64,000 nt of DNA from Siniperca chuatsi (GCF_020085105.1 NC_058045.1:17891333-17955332); one strand, 5' to 3'; positions 1 through 15,825 are shown, counted from the first letter of the stretch. The notes: generated by a model not told the origin, from the sequence alone. A program made the numbers and translations.

Positions 1-32
1 CTTCCTGTGTAGACACGCCTTAATAGTTACAG

Positions 33-36
<4 letters not shown>

Positions 37-70
<34 letters not shown>
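37..70. repeat. (AC)17 microsatellite in the last tsg101 intron
   Basis: An uninterrupted AC dinucleotide tract of about 34 bp ends some 50 bp before the splice acceptor of the last tsg101 exon. It is a likely length-polymorphic marker. CA-rich RNA is a known hnRNP L ligand, so an effect on splicing is possible but is only inference. Confidence 0.95.
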
Positions 71-73
<3 letters not shown>

Positions 74-119
74 TCCTCTGTGGTTTTAGCCTAATGGACC
101 TCTTATTCTTTTGTTACAG

Positions 120-209
120 CATGTACGACTTCTGTCCAGGAAGCAGTTCCAGCTTCGTGCCCTCATGCAGAAAGCCCGCAAGACTGCCGGCCTTAGTGAC
201 CTCTACTGA
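120..209 (+). CDS. tsg101: TSG101 (ESCRT-I subunit), last coding exon, C-terminal 29 residues
   Basis: A pyrimidine-rich tract and AG at 118-119 precede an exon that reads 29 codons and a TGA stop at 207-209. The translation starts HVRLLSRKQFQLR and ends MQKARKTAGLSDLY, which I recognise as the conserved C-terminus of TSG101. TSG101 is the ubiquitin-binding ESCRT-I subunit that sorts cargo into multivesicular bodies and acts in cytokinesis. This tail belongs to the steadiness-box region that packs in the ESCRT-I headpiece. The rest of the gene (UEV domain, proline-rich region, coiled coil) lies left of the window, so the gene is partial only because of the window edge. It converges on ldha, matching the mammalian neighbourhood. 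Which fish paralogue (a or b) it is cannot be told from 29 residues. Confidence 0.93.
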   Translation, partial: HVRLLSRKQFQLRALMQKARKTAGLSDLY

Positions 210-590
210 CCCACACTGGCTACCTGGAAACATTCATATCTCCGTGCTCTCTTACCCTCTTCTCTTCCTCCTCTGTTTTATTCTCTTTTTAATGTCTTCT
301 TGTAGTTCAAACAGCTGCCCTCTTTTTAATCTCTATGAAATCTGTTCTTGTGAGACAGAAATCTGAACAGGAACGACAGAGAATCCTTAAAAATACAACA
401 TTTATGAAGAATTGGACTGTCTTGTTTAGCACAAAGAAATTTAAAACTGTTCTACTAGGACATCATTTGTATTTTGATCTGACCAAATACTTCTTTGAGA
501 TCATTATGCATTGACAGTCATGGCCTATTTGCAAGACATGACACCATTACTTTTGTGTCCCAATATTAAATAAAAAACACTGTGACTACA
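210..590 (+). other. tsg101: tsg101 3' untranslated region (end inferred)
   Basis: The A/T-rich stretch after the tsg101 stop has no credible continuation of coding sequence. The first canonical AATAAA is at 569-574, so a transcript end near 590 is likely, giving a 3' UTR of about 380 nt. The exact cleavage site is inferred. Confidence 0.6.
569..574 (+). terminator. Polyadenylation signal AATAAA, probable tsg101 end
   Basis: This is the first canonical AATAAA hexamer after the tsg101 stop. Further AATAAA hexamers at 1284-1289 and 1498-1503 could serve as distal alternative ends. Confidence 0.55.
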
Positions 591-1664
591 TTGTGAAGCA
601 GGTACTGTAGTTGACACAAAAAGATGCTTAACACACATGCCATATTGGTAAAAGTGAGGTGCGAGTCTATTCTGTGTTTTCCCTGAGTGTTTGTGGTGTA
701 TCTGGGTTTTTGCACACTCGGTTAGTGTGTTGACCTGTATATGTTGCACTGCAGGGTAGCCCACAGGTTCTGTTAGCAATCCCTTTGCCAGACAAAGTCA
801 TTTGGCTAGTAAGCACAAATCGTTAGGGGCTAGTAGAGAGGGGCTTTGTAGAGAGCCCCATATGTCCACGCCCTTCATAATGAAAAGGTTAGGCTATGAT
901 ATAAATAACCAGAGCAACCTTTCAGGAAGGAAACGGGTCTGGGTCATGTTCAGTAGCCATGAAGTCAAAGTGATCGCTTTTCATACAGTAGAGGAGATGA
1001 TGAACATGGACCTGAACTGTTTCTTCACTGTCTTGTTCTAGTCTGTTAATGAGCCACTTGTCCACACTTTGTTTTTCCCTGTTCTGTGTGTATCTCCTTA
1101 CAATGGTGTGAGTGAGGGTCTTTCATTTTATGTCAGCTGCTCAGGTCTACCCTCCAGTCTGACTGCATTTACCAGTCAATTATGTACATTGGTTGTTTTA
1201 CTCTGTACAGTGTCTCTGTTTAAGGTGGACGGCAGTCTTAACATACTTTATTCTAAGGTATTACAACGGAAATTCTTCTTGTGAATAAAGCCGGAGTGTA
1301 CAAGGATACAAAAAGAACTATACTAATCACAAAGTTAACTTATGTAAAGTTTGCAAACAGGTCTCATTTAAATTAGCCTTTTACTAAATGCACTTTGAAT
1401 TGTATGATAGAATATTTACTGTTATTTTTTTCTTTTTTCCAATTCAACCATAGACCACCTGTTCTTTTATATCTGTAGATTTATGTAAATCAGTACAAAT
1501 AAAATACATCTGATTTAATGGTTCATCTCTTTGTGATCATTTCATTTCAAGTATTATTTCATTATGTAGTTTTCATAATAGTTGGGTTATTAATCAAAGA
1601 AAAGTAACATCTAATAGTGTTTTCTCTGTTGTACACCTGTTGGACCAACTCAAACCACAGAAAG
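591..1664. other. Intergenic stretch between tsg101 and a solo LTR
   Basis: No gene is recognised here. Short open frames lack family resemblance and splice context. Two extra + strand AATAAA hexamers (1284-1289, 1498-1503) could belong to a longer tsg101 3' UTR. Confidence 0.6.
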
Positions 1665-2180
1665 TGTGATCGAAATTCTTGAGAGCTGGTCAACTCTTTT
1701 GATGAAGAAGGTTTCAGGAAAGTCAGGATGTCTTAAGCAGAAGTATTTATTGAAGCTTGGCTGATGAGAACGGCAAAAGCAATACAAAATGAAGACACAA
1801 GGTAGTGCCAAAACCAAATCAGAAGGATACTCCCTGGTGGGGAGTATTTAACCCCCGACTAGACCTACTGAGATTCAAATATGTGTCCAAATAGGGTTAT
1901 ACTTCACCCAGCTACATATGTGTGAATATTCTATTGGATCCTAAACAGGAGGCTATGCTTACTTAAGTTAACCTAAGTCATGTGTGTCATTCAAGTCACA
2001 TGCAGTTCTTTCTAATTGGAGACAGTCAGCCAGTCTGTTGAGTCAGAGTACAGCATATTTCCTCCGACCTTGGTCTCCTGGGGAAACGGAGACAGCTCAG
2101 CCTAATCAGGACAGCTGCACTGACCAGTCATCTCAGAGACTTACCTTACCTTTAGCCTAAGGAAGGAAAATTCCTTCACA
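1665..2180 (-). mobile_element. Solo LTR of an LTR retrotransposon (516 bp) with GAAAG target duplication
   Basis: The segment starts TGTGATCG and ends CCTTCACA, so it has TG...CA termini inside a 5-bp inverted repeat (TGTGA/TCACA). It is flanked by identical 5-bp copies GAAAG at 1660-1664 and 2181-2185, the usual target duplication size for gypsy-like and retrovirus-like elements. Read on the - strand it has a TATA-like TTAAATAC at 1851-1844 and AATAAA at 1751-1746 about 100 bp downstream, the order expected for U3-R-U5. No internal coding region adjoins it, so it is a solo LTR left by LTR-LTR recombination. I cannot assign the superfamily from the LTR alone. Its polyadenylation signal points the same way as ldha. 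Confidence 0.75.
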
Positions 2181-2516
2181 GAAAGTACTTAACATTTATG
2201 TACTAGCTGTAATTAAGTGTTTTTGTAATTCAGTAAATGCTGATCAAACACTTTTAAATACTAGTATTTGTCAGCAGGTGCAGCAGTATTTACCTAGGTG
2301 TATTTGTTCACCTTGCCATGATGTCACATATAGAAGCTAGTGACCACATTTTGATCTCCTGCATAAAAACCTCTTATCTGCCTCATGTGTTGACCCATAG
2401 CACAAGAGGCGCACCTGAGTCATCTGCCGTAAACACATACAAATTGCCTTTTGCTAGGTTGGATGACAAACACAGGAAAGGACAAAAGGACAGACTTGTA
2501 TCATTATCCTGGCAGG

Positions 2517-2522
2517 TTTATT
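2517..2522 (-). terminator. Candidate polyadenylation signal for ldha (AATAAA)
   Basis: TTTATT on the + strand reads AATAAA in the ldha direction, about 1.13 kb past the ldha stop. A nearer variant ATTAAA lies at 2899-2894 (about 750 nt past the stop). Either could set the transcript end; the sequence does not decide between them. Confidence 0.45.
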
Positions 2523-3651
2523 TGAAATTACGGCAAATAAAAATCAGTATCCAGCTGCCATGACAGGTACAGTTCCTCAGTGAGTCAGGTGATTAATAGA
2601 CCATATCTAATATAACATTAATACCTAAACAGATTTTAACAGTATTAACAGTTATAAATAACACCATAATATTTCTCTTGATGTCCTTTTTTCCCCAGCC
2701 AGGTGGAGTGAAATAAATACAAAACCTTTTGAGGGTATTTCGAGTGCGCAAACAAACAACACTTTCAGGATTGTTACCTTGTTTTGATTCATAACCTGAC
2801 CCTTGGTCATGATTGTAGCTGACTCTTTCCCACTGGCTCTCTGTTATCTATTTGCTGAGTTAAATTATGGCAAGTCACCTCGGTGGCAACCCCTTTAATT
2901 CTCTCAGATGTAAACTGTTGCTTCTTGCCAGTTTTTTTTTTTAAACCTTGCCTTCTAAATAGTTTTTCTGTCAGTGCACTTGTGGTTCGGTTTGTTTACA
3001 AAGGCTTCAATGCCAACCAGTAGATGTAGCATTGCTTTTCTCAAATGATAAGGTACTTTGGTATCAATGGATTTTGGCCCAGTGATATATGCAGCAGTGT
3101 TGTTATGACTGTAGGTGGATAGGAAGCCCTCCTCATAGAGAATGGAATGTCTCCATTATACTCCAAATAAAAAATAAACAGAGATTACCAAGTGGAAAAA
3201 AACAACTTGCAACAATCACAGAATACGAACTACGAACAAGGAGTGTACAGAAGCAGCAACCGCACACAGTAACATACAGTACATAGAATTTATACGCTCA
3301 ATATAAGGTCTTACTTTTCTTGTGTAGGCAAGACAACAAATAGATACCCCCTCTCTCCAACACAGGCTAAGCTCAAAGGCTGTAGGTATGAGTTGTGTTT
3401 GCGAGAATTCAGTTATGGAGGGAGGAGGATGGGTGGGAGGCATCAAAGGAAAATTACACCTATGTGTGAATATCTGAAAATAACATCTAGCTTCCACTGG
3501 TTTAGCTACAAACACTTGGCCTTTTTAGATATTCAGAGGTTTCATTCGGCCGTTGCCATGAGGGACACAGGAGGTACGGTAGGAGGGAGTCAACCACACA
3601 GTGTTGTACGTGGTTTTGAGAGTGGATTGGTGAATTCAAAAGGAGTGCTCT
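2523..3651 (-). other. ldha: ldha 3' untranslated region and downstream (extent inferred)
   Basis: The stretch is A/T-rich, with no recognisable coding sequence on either strand, between the ldha stop and the candidate AATAAA at 2517-2522. A poly-T run sits near 2932-2942. Confidence 0.45.
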
Positions 3652-7470
<3,819 letters not shown>

Positions 7471-7472
7471 CT

Positions 7473-9811
7473 GTGGAAAGTAAAGAGACATGGAAAGAGG
7501 ATGAGGGATAGACAAATACATGTGAGTGACATGAAGGCCAAGTGGAGAAAGGAACAGGAGTAACAAGAGGAGAAAGAGGGAGAATGTGACAGGAAAGAGG
7601 TAAGTAGGTATACAGAGTATAAAAGGGGGGAGAGGGAGGGTGAGAGTGGAAAGAGCGATGCAGTAAAGTAGTGCTGCATAATGTATTTGACAGTTTGAAT
7701 GAGATGTCACTAATAGGCCCACACAAGGGTGTACGTGACTGCTTTCTCATCCGACAATGACTGAGCCAACCTTGGATTTCCCTTTTCATCTCAGTTACAG
7801 AATTGAAAGTGTGCCCTTTTCATAACCCCCAGAAACATGACCTCTAACAACCACAAGTTCCGGTTTTGTACTTAGTCTACTGCTCTTTATCATCTTTACT
7901 TCCATAAATGGTTTACGGACAGTAATTCTTGCTTCACAGCGCCTCTCTGGGTCTCCATGGCAACCACTGCCTGGGAATGTCCTGCAGCCTGTCTCTGTGC
8001 AGCACAGACCATCCGCCAGCTACTATTTATGTTTCCTGGTTGGGCAGGCATGGCTGAGTGCTCATCACCAGGATGACTAAGCTGGATTTTCTGTGATGTG
8101 GAGACAAGCACGTAGTGGAGTACCCGACAGAAGTAATACACTGTAATACTTTCCTTGAGAGGATATTTAAGACCTCTCCATGGTAAGTTTGCACACAATA
8201 GTAGGATATGGAAAGTGGGACAGTCATACCTAATATCCCTTTATCCAATTATCTCTGACTCGGAGGTGAAAGCTGAAAGCTCACTATATACCAGGACTTG
8301 ACAAAGAGGTGAGCTAGGTTTGAGCTTCACAAGAGGACCCTTTGAGATAGATAGATAGATATATATATATATATATATACACACATTTTCGATACTGGGC
8401 AGAGTTCCTTTCTTTACTGTTGAAATCTGCTGTACAAACCAGCCAAAATACTACTGTAGCATGACTGAAAGAGGATTACAAGAAAGATTATTATTAGCTG
8501 AAAGAACTTAATGTGACATAGTGAGAAAGAGAGAGGGAGATGGATGTTTTGTGTCAAGCTTCGGATTATATGAATTTCTGGGACTTAAAATAAGTAGCTG
8601 TTGCACATAACTGGACAACTAAAACTGCTTTTTGCATGCTTGTATTCTCATATTTCCCAGTACAAACAGGTCAGTGGGGGTTTACTGAGCTCTGATGTGG
8701 TGTCAGGTATCAAGGATGAGGTTTTGTATCTGGTCTTTTACATTACTATTTTGCAGGTGACTGTGAGTACATCTTGTTTCGGCACTCCTGAATTATTTCA
8801 GACTGTGTGATCAGACAAAACATCAGTCTATCCTAACTTTTATTTGCCTTCTAAATCCCACATGCTGGAGGAAGTCTACCAGCAGGAAACACTAGATTTT
8901 GTTTCCGCTGTGCATTCATGGAATGCAGTCATACAATCTACTGTAGCTGCCAAGAGGCTGCAACTGACAAATATTCACCCACAACACTATGCCAAGTATG
9001 GCATTAGTTTGATTAATCAGAAAATTTAAGGCAACACAAAGTGTTATAGTAGATTAATATTTTGAATATTTGGCGTGGTCATAAAAGTGACATTCATGCA
9101 CATCTGGCAAAGAACTGAAACCGCAGCAGCACTAATCTCACTAAGATCTGCTTCCCCATGTGCCAGCATGTAAATGCAGTGCATTTCCTGTGCCCGGTTC
9201 ATTTATGGTCAAGTCTGCTGACTGGATGATGGTCGCCACGGGCAGCAGAGGGCATGCGTAACTGCTTGTGTAACACTGCGTATACTGCATCAACACAAAG
9301 CATCTGAAGCAATGATGGAAACACATTCAAACCACCAGCACTTTAGGGTTGTTATATTAACCTAATCATACTGGGATATTTCGTATAGTGTACATTTTAT
9401 TCGCGTGGGCCCCATTATATAAGTAATTTCTTACAGGTATTTGTCCATCATTTATAACATCATACTTAAAACCCATTCATTTAACTGCCATGCAAGTAGG
9501 AAACTAAGGTTCCAGGCCTACATCCTGTTGACTCTGCTACTCTGTTTCACACCTTTACTATAGCACACATGTAACCTGTCAAAAACCGAAGCTGGTGCCA
9601 GCCTCATTCACAACCAATCAACACTATCGATATTACCAGCGACACGCCCCTCTCCGTATCCTCTTAAAATGCGCATCAGATTGGCGAAGTCCTCCGTTTA
9701 ACTACTATAATCAATGTACAAGCAAATGACGCAAAAGAACCGCTAATTTCCGGAGTATGCAGTATACATACGATATACTGTCTACTGTTTTAGTCAGACG
9801 GGTTATCTTAC
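7473..9811 (-). other. ldha: ldha intron 1, about 2.3 kb, non-coding
   Basis: This intron separates the untranslated first exon from the start codon, as in mammalian LDHA. It contains a compound (GATA)n(TA)n(CA)n microsatellite at about 8346-8386 and a pyrimidine/purine-skewed block near 7540-7640. No other gene is seen. Confidence 0.8.
8346..8386. repeat. Compound (GATA)(TA)(CA) microsatellite
   Basis: GATA units run into a TA tract and end in ACACAC, inside ldha intron 1. Confidence 0.9.
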
Positions 9812-9890
9812 CTTTAGGCTTCAGTTAAAAACGTGGAAACACGAGCTGGAATGTGTCTGCTCCTCGTGAGTGCAGCTTTTCCGCAGAAGT
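9812..9890 (-). other. ldha: ldha exon 1, 5' untranslated (start approximate)
   Basis: On the - strand the sequence CCTAAAG|GTAAG gives a strong splice donor after 9812. A TATA-like box at 9924-9917 predicts transcription starting near 9890, giving about 80 nt of untranslated exon. A non-coding first exon spliced to an exon beginning at the ATG is the usual LDHA layout. The 5' boundary is inferred. Confidence 0.7.
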
Positions 9891-9916
9891 GGTGCTGCGG
9901 AGGAGGTGTCTGCCGG

Positions 9917-9924
9917 TATTTAAA
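9917..9924 (-). promoter_or_regulatory. TATA-like box of ldha (TTTAAATA)
   Basis: On the - strand TTTAAATA lies about 27 bp upstream of the inferred start, in a CpG-containing region, and just upstream of the spliced untranslated exon. Confidence 0.6.
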
Positions 9925-9941
9925 GACAGCCCCTTCTGTAG

Positions 9942-10190
9942 ACGTTACGTGCGTACATACTAATGAGCTTGGGTGGGTCTGTGGCCACTGTGCGTGTTGT
10001 GTGTCACGTACAAGGCAGGATGCGGCAGTGTGTCACTTCTACTTTTTATTATTTAGAAGTAGCCTGTTTTGTAATTGTAAAAATAGGTGTATGCGACATA
10101 TTTTGTTCGCGTCCTAGAATCATGTTATCACCACGAGCCGCTGTGTGCTGCATAACCGCACACGTGGCAGCGCAATGGAAAATTACGTCG
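9942..10190 (-). promoter_or_regulatory. ldha upstream promoter with three ACGTG motifs
   Basis: ACGTG cores occur at 9947-9951 (+), 10009-10005 (-) and in a palindromic CACGTG at 10161-10166. ACGTG is the core of the HIF hypoxia response element and CACGTG is an E-box for Myc/USF/ChREBP-class factors; mammalian LDHA promoters use both. A partial CRE-like TTACGTCG lies near 10183-10190. The motifs are seen; binding is inferred from the known LDHA regulation. Confidence 0.5.
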
Positions 10191-10463
10191 GTTGGCAGAC
10201 TATCTGTCTCTTAGCAAAGATGTAGGCTAGTTCAGGGATAGTGAAAATGATTATCGACGAAAAGATGTTCTCAGAAGCCTATTGGCCGGTCTCTTCTGCA
10301 TTTCTACCATCTCCAATTACAGTAAACAACCCGGATTTCGTTTTTTAATTTATAATTTAATTTAAGAACACTTTGTAAGCTATTTGTAATGTCGCTGTTA
10401 CCATGGCTCAGTTGCCGGATACATGATATAGTAATAATCTACGTATAGTGGGGATGTCCTAAC

Positions 10464-10485
10464 ACATGAGTCTTATGACTCATGT
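10464..10485. promoter_or_regulatory. Small palindrome with AP-1 consensus
   Basis: ACATGAGTC and GACTCATGT form 9-bp inverted arms around TTAT. The right arm carries TGACTCA (10476-10482), the AP-1 consensus. It lies about 580 bp upstream of the inferred ldha start. Confidence 0.35.
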
Positions 10486-13400
10486 AGGGGTTGAACTTTG
10501 GGTGAAATGTGCTTCATGTCTAATATCTGATATTTAGTGTAAAGTATAGCCTAGTGGAACAGTAATACACAGTTTTTAAATTTTATATATCCTATTTCAT
10601 TTGGCTGTTGATGTAAGCCTAACACACCAGGCTATGTTTTAGTTTTTTAGTTTTAGGGTAGCCTACATGTAATGTGATGGACACTGAAAGGAAATGGCCA
10701 CTTTGAAATAACATGGGGTATTTGGATGACAGCTGGGCTTATTATGTCATCATTCTACCAGAGCAGAGTTTTTGCGCCCTCTCCTGTGTGTTTTAAGTTA
10801 TTACAATACAAAGACCTATTACTCAACCCTTACTAGTGTAACAAGCCATTTGTGTTACCTATCTGAGGAATTTTCTTAGTCTGATAGAGCTGATTCCACT
10901 GACAAAAGACATGGGAGTTGCATATTTGTTACAACATAGCATTTCCATTTTTTTCATTGTTCTGGATCAACCATTTGGCCTACACTGGGACCAAACAATT
11001 GTGCTCTTAGACTATCCAGTTCCAGATATAGTGTAGGCTACTATTTACACCTGGATGTCCTTTGAGCATCTCTATTCAGAGAAACATGAAGTTATGTGAT
11101 TTTTAAAATGTTCCTATATTGAGTTATCCACAATTTGGAGAAAAAAAAAACCTTCACAGATGGGACTCTTTGTATTTGAGCAACATCAAGTCCTGAATGT
11201 TAGGTCATGTTTCACAATATCCTATGTATGACAAAACACCAACACAAATTGACAAAAAGCAAAGCAAATCCACAACAGTTAAATCAGCTCTCTGACCAGT
11301 TTAATGTTTGATATTTTAAACGGTAAACCTTTACCAGTAACCATTTTGGCAACAGGTGAGAAGTGTATAATAACATTCCAGTCTACTTTAATAATCAAAT
11401 GTTGAAGTGAAACACTAGCTTTGTGTTTACTCCTAATGTTTGGGGTTGTAAATCCTTTGAGAAACAAATCCAAGCAGATTAGCACTTCTGTCATGCAAAT
11501 AGATGTGCTCAGTTTAGAGTGAACCACGGATCTTCAGCCTTCAGTTTCAAATGTAGTTCTTAAATGGATACAAAATAGTTTATTCTTGCACTTAATTGAA
11601 TACACATTAAAGTTATAATAGATTAAACTCCCACTTACATCTCCGTTCCTTCTTCTGTTTTACAATCCTTGGTTTTAAATACAGTTGGTGTACATAGTAT
11701 AGATATGTTTTTTAAAAAGAACATTTTGTCATAAATGCATTCTCTTTGTTTTGTCGTCCTTCACAGGCAGGTCAGATTGCAGCCACAGAAGACCATCACT
11801 TGTGTTTTCCTGTTTTAGCACTTTGCTCAAGGACACTTTTGCAGGCCAGATATTTACTGACATGGAGATTTTAATCCAGGTCTTCTAGATGATGTATATG
11901 ATTTCCATACTCCATAAGCCACCCTCCTGCATCATTATTAGTGTCAGTGTGTCAATCATGAGAAATTTAAAGTTTTTTTTTTTTTGTGACTGATTTATTC
12001 AATTCACTGATAGGACTAAATGCCCCATAATGGCAACATTATGATAGATTTACTCTTATGAAGTCTAGATACAGTGACTGATAGAATGCTCAAATCAATC
12101 CCATTGCCAATTTTAAAAAATCTATAAAATAAATACAAAAACAATGTATGTATTATATTGTATTTTCAAGTATACACCTGCTTCTGCACTGCTCACCTGA
12201 AAGCTGTAACTGCTGCAGTCACTTGCTGCCCCTGCTGCTGTTCATAAAACATTTCGTAATCTCCACCTCCACCACAGCATCCGCCTCTGAGTCTATGGTC
12301 AGAAAGTTCATATTGCCACTCCCCGATCCCTGTTGTGCTGAGCTTGGTGTATCTTTTAGGAGTGATGAGGTCAGAGCCTAGATGTCAAATAGCACCTGCC
12401 CTATGTACATATTCTGCATTCACAAAATAATCCATCTCATTTGAGTTGGCTGACTGAACTGTGTCAGTCAGTTGTTTTCATGTGTTTTGTAAAATGGATC
12501 TCAGCTCTGATCAATGAGATTACTATAGAAGACTCACCTGCTCCAGTCTCTTCTTGGTTTTGTTTATATCCAATTTCCTTTTAAATGTACAGTTATTTTC
12601 AAGCAGCTCACCAGCAGGAGGTGCTATCATAAAGGCAGTAGAACAACCTCTAGGCTCTTTTCTGCACTGATAACATTGCCACATGGACTTGAATTCTATT
12701 TCTAATTCGAGCACTACTTTCTACGTGGATAACATGAAGCATTACCTGATAGTGAAGGTTGTCAGCTTTCTGGATTCCTCATCCCATGCATACTAAAATC
12801 ACAAAGATGAATCTGTCTCACAAAATCTTTCTATCCAGCCAAAGCTGTGGTAAAGTTTTTTTAGGTCATAGAATATTTATCACATTTTAACTTAAATGCC
12901 AAATTAAGCAATGACATGTACAGTATATTAATATATACAGTGTAAAAATCAGGCCTTCACCTACTGACCTATTATCCACAGTAGTGGCTGCTGTTGTAGA
13001 AAGAGTCTACTAGGTTATCTTAGTGGATCAAAACTGAAGAAAATTGGTTTACTAAGACTTCACAGTTTTGAGGTGGACAGAGAACTACAAAATCTATACT
13101 TTATCCATATTTATACTTACCTAATAATATACATACAATACTGTATTGAATCAAAGGCAGCAAAAGTATCCACTCGGATCCCCTGGCCAATTCGCCTCAA
13201 ATGGCAGTCCCAGCTCTTCAGTTTAAACAACATCTATCACATGGGCCCTGACTTGAAAAATAATGAAAACTTCAGTGTGTGACTGTGACAGTATAAAACA
13301 CTGCTGGGGACAGATTAAGTTTCATTAGATTTGTGTGAAATCATACTTTATCTCCTGTTGTTTAATGTCCTCAGTTTGCCTACAGCGATGTACTGCAAAC

Positions 13401-15780
13401 TTTCCCACACTCTAAGCAACTTCTTCTTGTCCTTGCTACTGAATTACTCGTCTTTGTCTGCATCTTCCACAACTGCTTTCAATGGTCTCTGGAGCGTGTG
13501 CCAATTCAATCACTGCTTGCCCCCCAGTGGAATAACACTGGTTTGTTATGTTAGCTTCCCCCTCTCACTCCACCGGGTCAGTTGCCAACACGTTGTTATT
13601 GCACAGGGCATTGGGACTGAGGTGTGTCTACTGTGGGTGATATCCTACCTGTCTCAGCCTGCCACGTAATGGATAGGAATCTAATCACCTCGCCACAGCC
13701 TTGTCCTCCTCCAGCCTCTGTTTAGAAATAGAACTGAGGTCGAGGAACAAGGCCACATCAATCATAAAAGGATTCTCCGGGGAGCGAGATCACTCTCACA
13801 ACTCTCTCAGAACAACGTCCAGCCCACTGACATTACGTTACTTCACCTCAGATGGACGCATCCTGAACCACACACATTTTAAATCCACAATCCTGTCTGA
13901 TTTCTGCTTTTTCCTTGCTGATTTGTCCTTCCGTGTCTTTCAACATGAATCAAATACTTATTCCTTATTCCTCTTTCCCTTCCATCCCAGAGTCACTACT
14001 CACCTTCCTTTCCTTCATATCTTTCCCCCTTCCTTGGCCTGCTCTCAGCCCTCCCTCTCCTTCCTTTTCCTGGCTTCCAGTTTCGCTCCATGCACACCTT
14101 CTGTCTACGATTGATAACATCCCTGATGGAGCTCCTTTATTAGCCACCCACAGGCAGATTAACCACAGCAATAATACACCAATCAACAGCAATTATGCAC
14201 TGATAAGCCCAGGGAGAGCTCTGCTGGGTGCAGGGAAAGGATGTGGCAGTTGTAGAGTGATTGGGTGTGTTTTAGTACAGAATTAAAGGCTGTGTGTCTG
14301 TGCATACATTTACATGTCATACAAGTATATCTAATTGAGTGTACTTTGTTTTTTGCCTGCAATCTTAATCGCTTCATAGGGCATATTATTGTAATCAGAT
14401 GTGAAATCAGTCCTAGTCCCGTGGTCCTTATCAGGTGCTAATTGAAGCCATGATCAGGCAGGCTGTATTCTCATCTGTGTAGTCTCAAAGTTATTATTGA
14501 AAGTATAAGGATGAGTGAAGCAAACCAGGTGAATAAATAGAGGTTTTGATCAATATGGTGTACTATTATAGCTGAAGCCATCCCTTCTCCCATCATTACA
14601 GCATATTAAAACACTTCAGTTACAATGTTGGCACTTGTTAGTTTTTGGATTTTGCTGCCTAAACAGCAGCCTGGCATTGTTATAGAGCAGCTAAATGATG
14701 ATGAAAACGAGTGGAAGGGTAGATATGAGTTTCCTGCCTGCAGGCATTCACACACCAGCCAAGTCTGATTTCAAGAACAGCTGTGTGGATTTAACCTCCC
14801 CCTCCCTCTCCGCTTTCTGCACACACAAACACGCATTCATGCACATGCAAGTACACACCCGCAAGTAAACTCGCGTATGTGCTTGCATGCACGTAGAAAC
14901 ACACAAGCAGGAGCTACTTTTTAATGGGAGACCAAAGACCCTGGAAGCTGTTTGCCACGGTGCGACTGGTAAGCCCACCAATCTTTCAATTCCAGATTTG
15001 CTTTATACCCACGAACTTGCCAAACTGTGTGCGCATCAGATTAGTCCCCCCCAACTGGCTTCAGAAACAATGATCCAACTCTCGTATCAAAGGGGACCTT
15101 TGATTTGACTCTTTTAAGATTCAAGCACAGCGCAGCAGATTTTTGATTAATTTTTGCAATTCCAGTGTCAAAAGGCTGCTGTATAATTCTGAAAATTGGC
15201 ACAGGGAAACTCCTAGATACTAAGTGTGTGTAGGAGCTTCCTTTCACCTTAGTTTCACTGAACATGTATGTCTCCTCCAACCTTGAGGTGTCTCAGCCCA
15301 TGACCTCCAAAAGGTTAATCCTGGAGCAGAAAATGAAGCAGACATTTCTTCAAGCATGAAATTGAATATATTCCCTTTGGCTGTCCCAGCTCTAATTATT
15401 TCAGAGGATTTATGACAATGTCTCTGTTATTTGTTTAAGGACAGTGTATACACTGTGTTGTATACTGCAGCAGGTAGCCTCACATTCTTTTACATGTCAC
15501 TGGAGAATCTCTGCGAAGCTTCTGTCTCCCAGTCCAGTGACCTTAACACCTGTGATTGATATGGGAGGGGAGATGTGCATGTGCAGGCATGGTCCACCCA
15601 GAGTGTGTGTGTGTGTGTGCACATGTGCGCATGGTTGCATGTGTGTATCATGCGTGCATGAAGGGGTAAGGTTAATTGAAGTTGTTAGAGTGAAAATGAT
15701 TCCCTCGGGGAGGTGGGGGCATAGCAGGTGGAGGTGGTGGGTGGGTTCAGCAGTCGGTGATGGTGAGAGACCAGTAGAGA
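10486..15780. other. Non-coding stretch upstream of ldha
   Basis: No gene or mobile element is recognised. Open frames in this stretch have no family resemblance. There are scattered A/T-rich and pyrimidine-rich blocks (about 13900-14100) and short CA-rich pieces near 14820-14900. Confidence 0.55.
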
Positions 15781-15798
15781 GGGAGGAGATGGAGGAGA

Positions 15799-15816
15799 GG
15801 GGGGGAGGGGGGGGGG
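15799..15816 (+). repeat. G-run, potential G-quadruplex
   Basis: An almost pure guanine run, interrupted by one A, follows a GGA/GGAG purine tract. It could form a G-quadruplex on the + strand. It lies 10 bp left of a perfect hairpin. Confidence 0.6.
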
Positions 15817-15825
15817 TTCAAAGGG

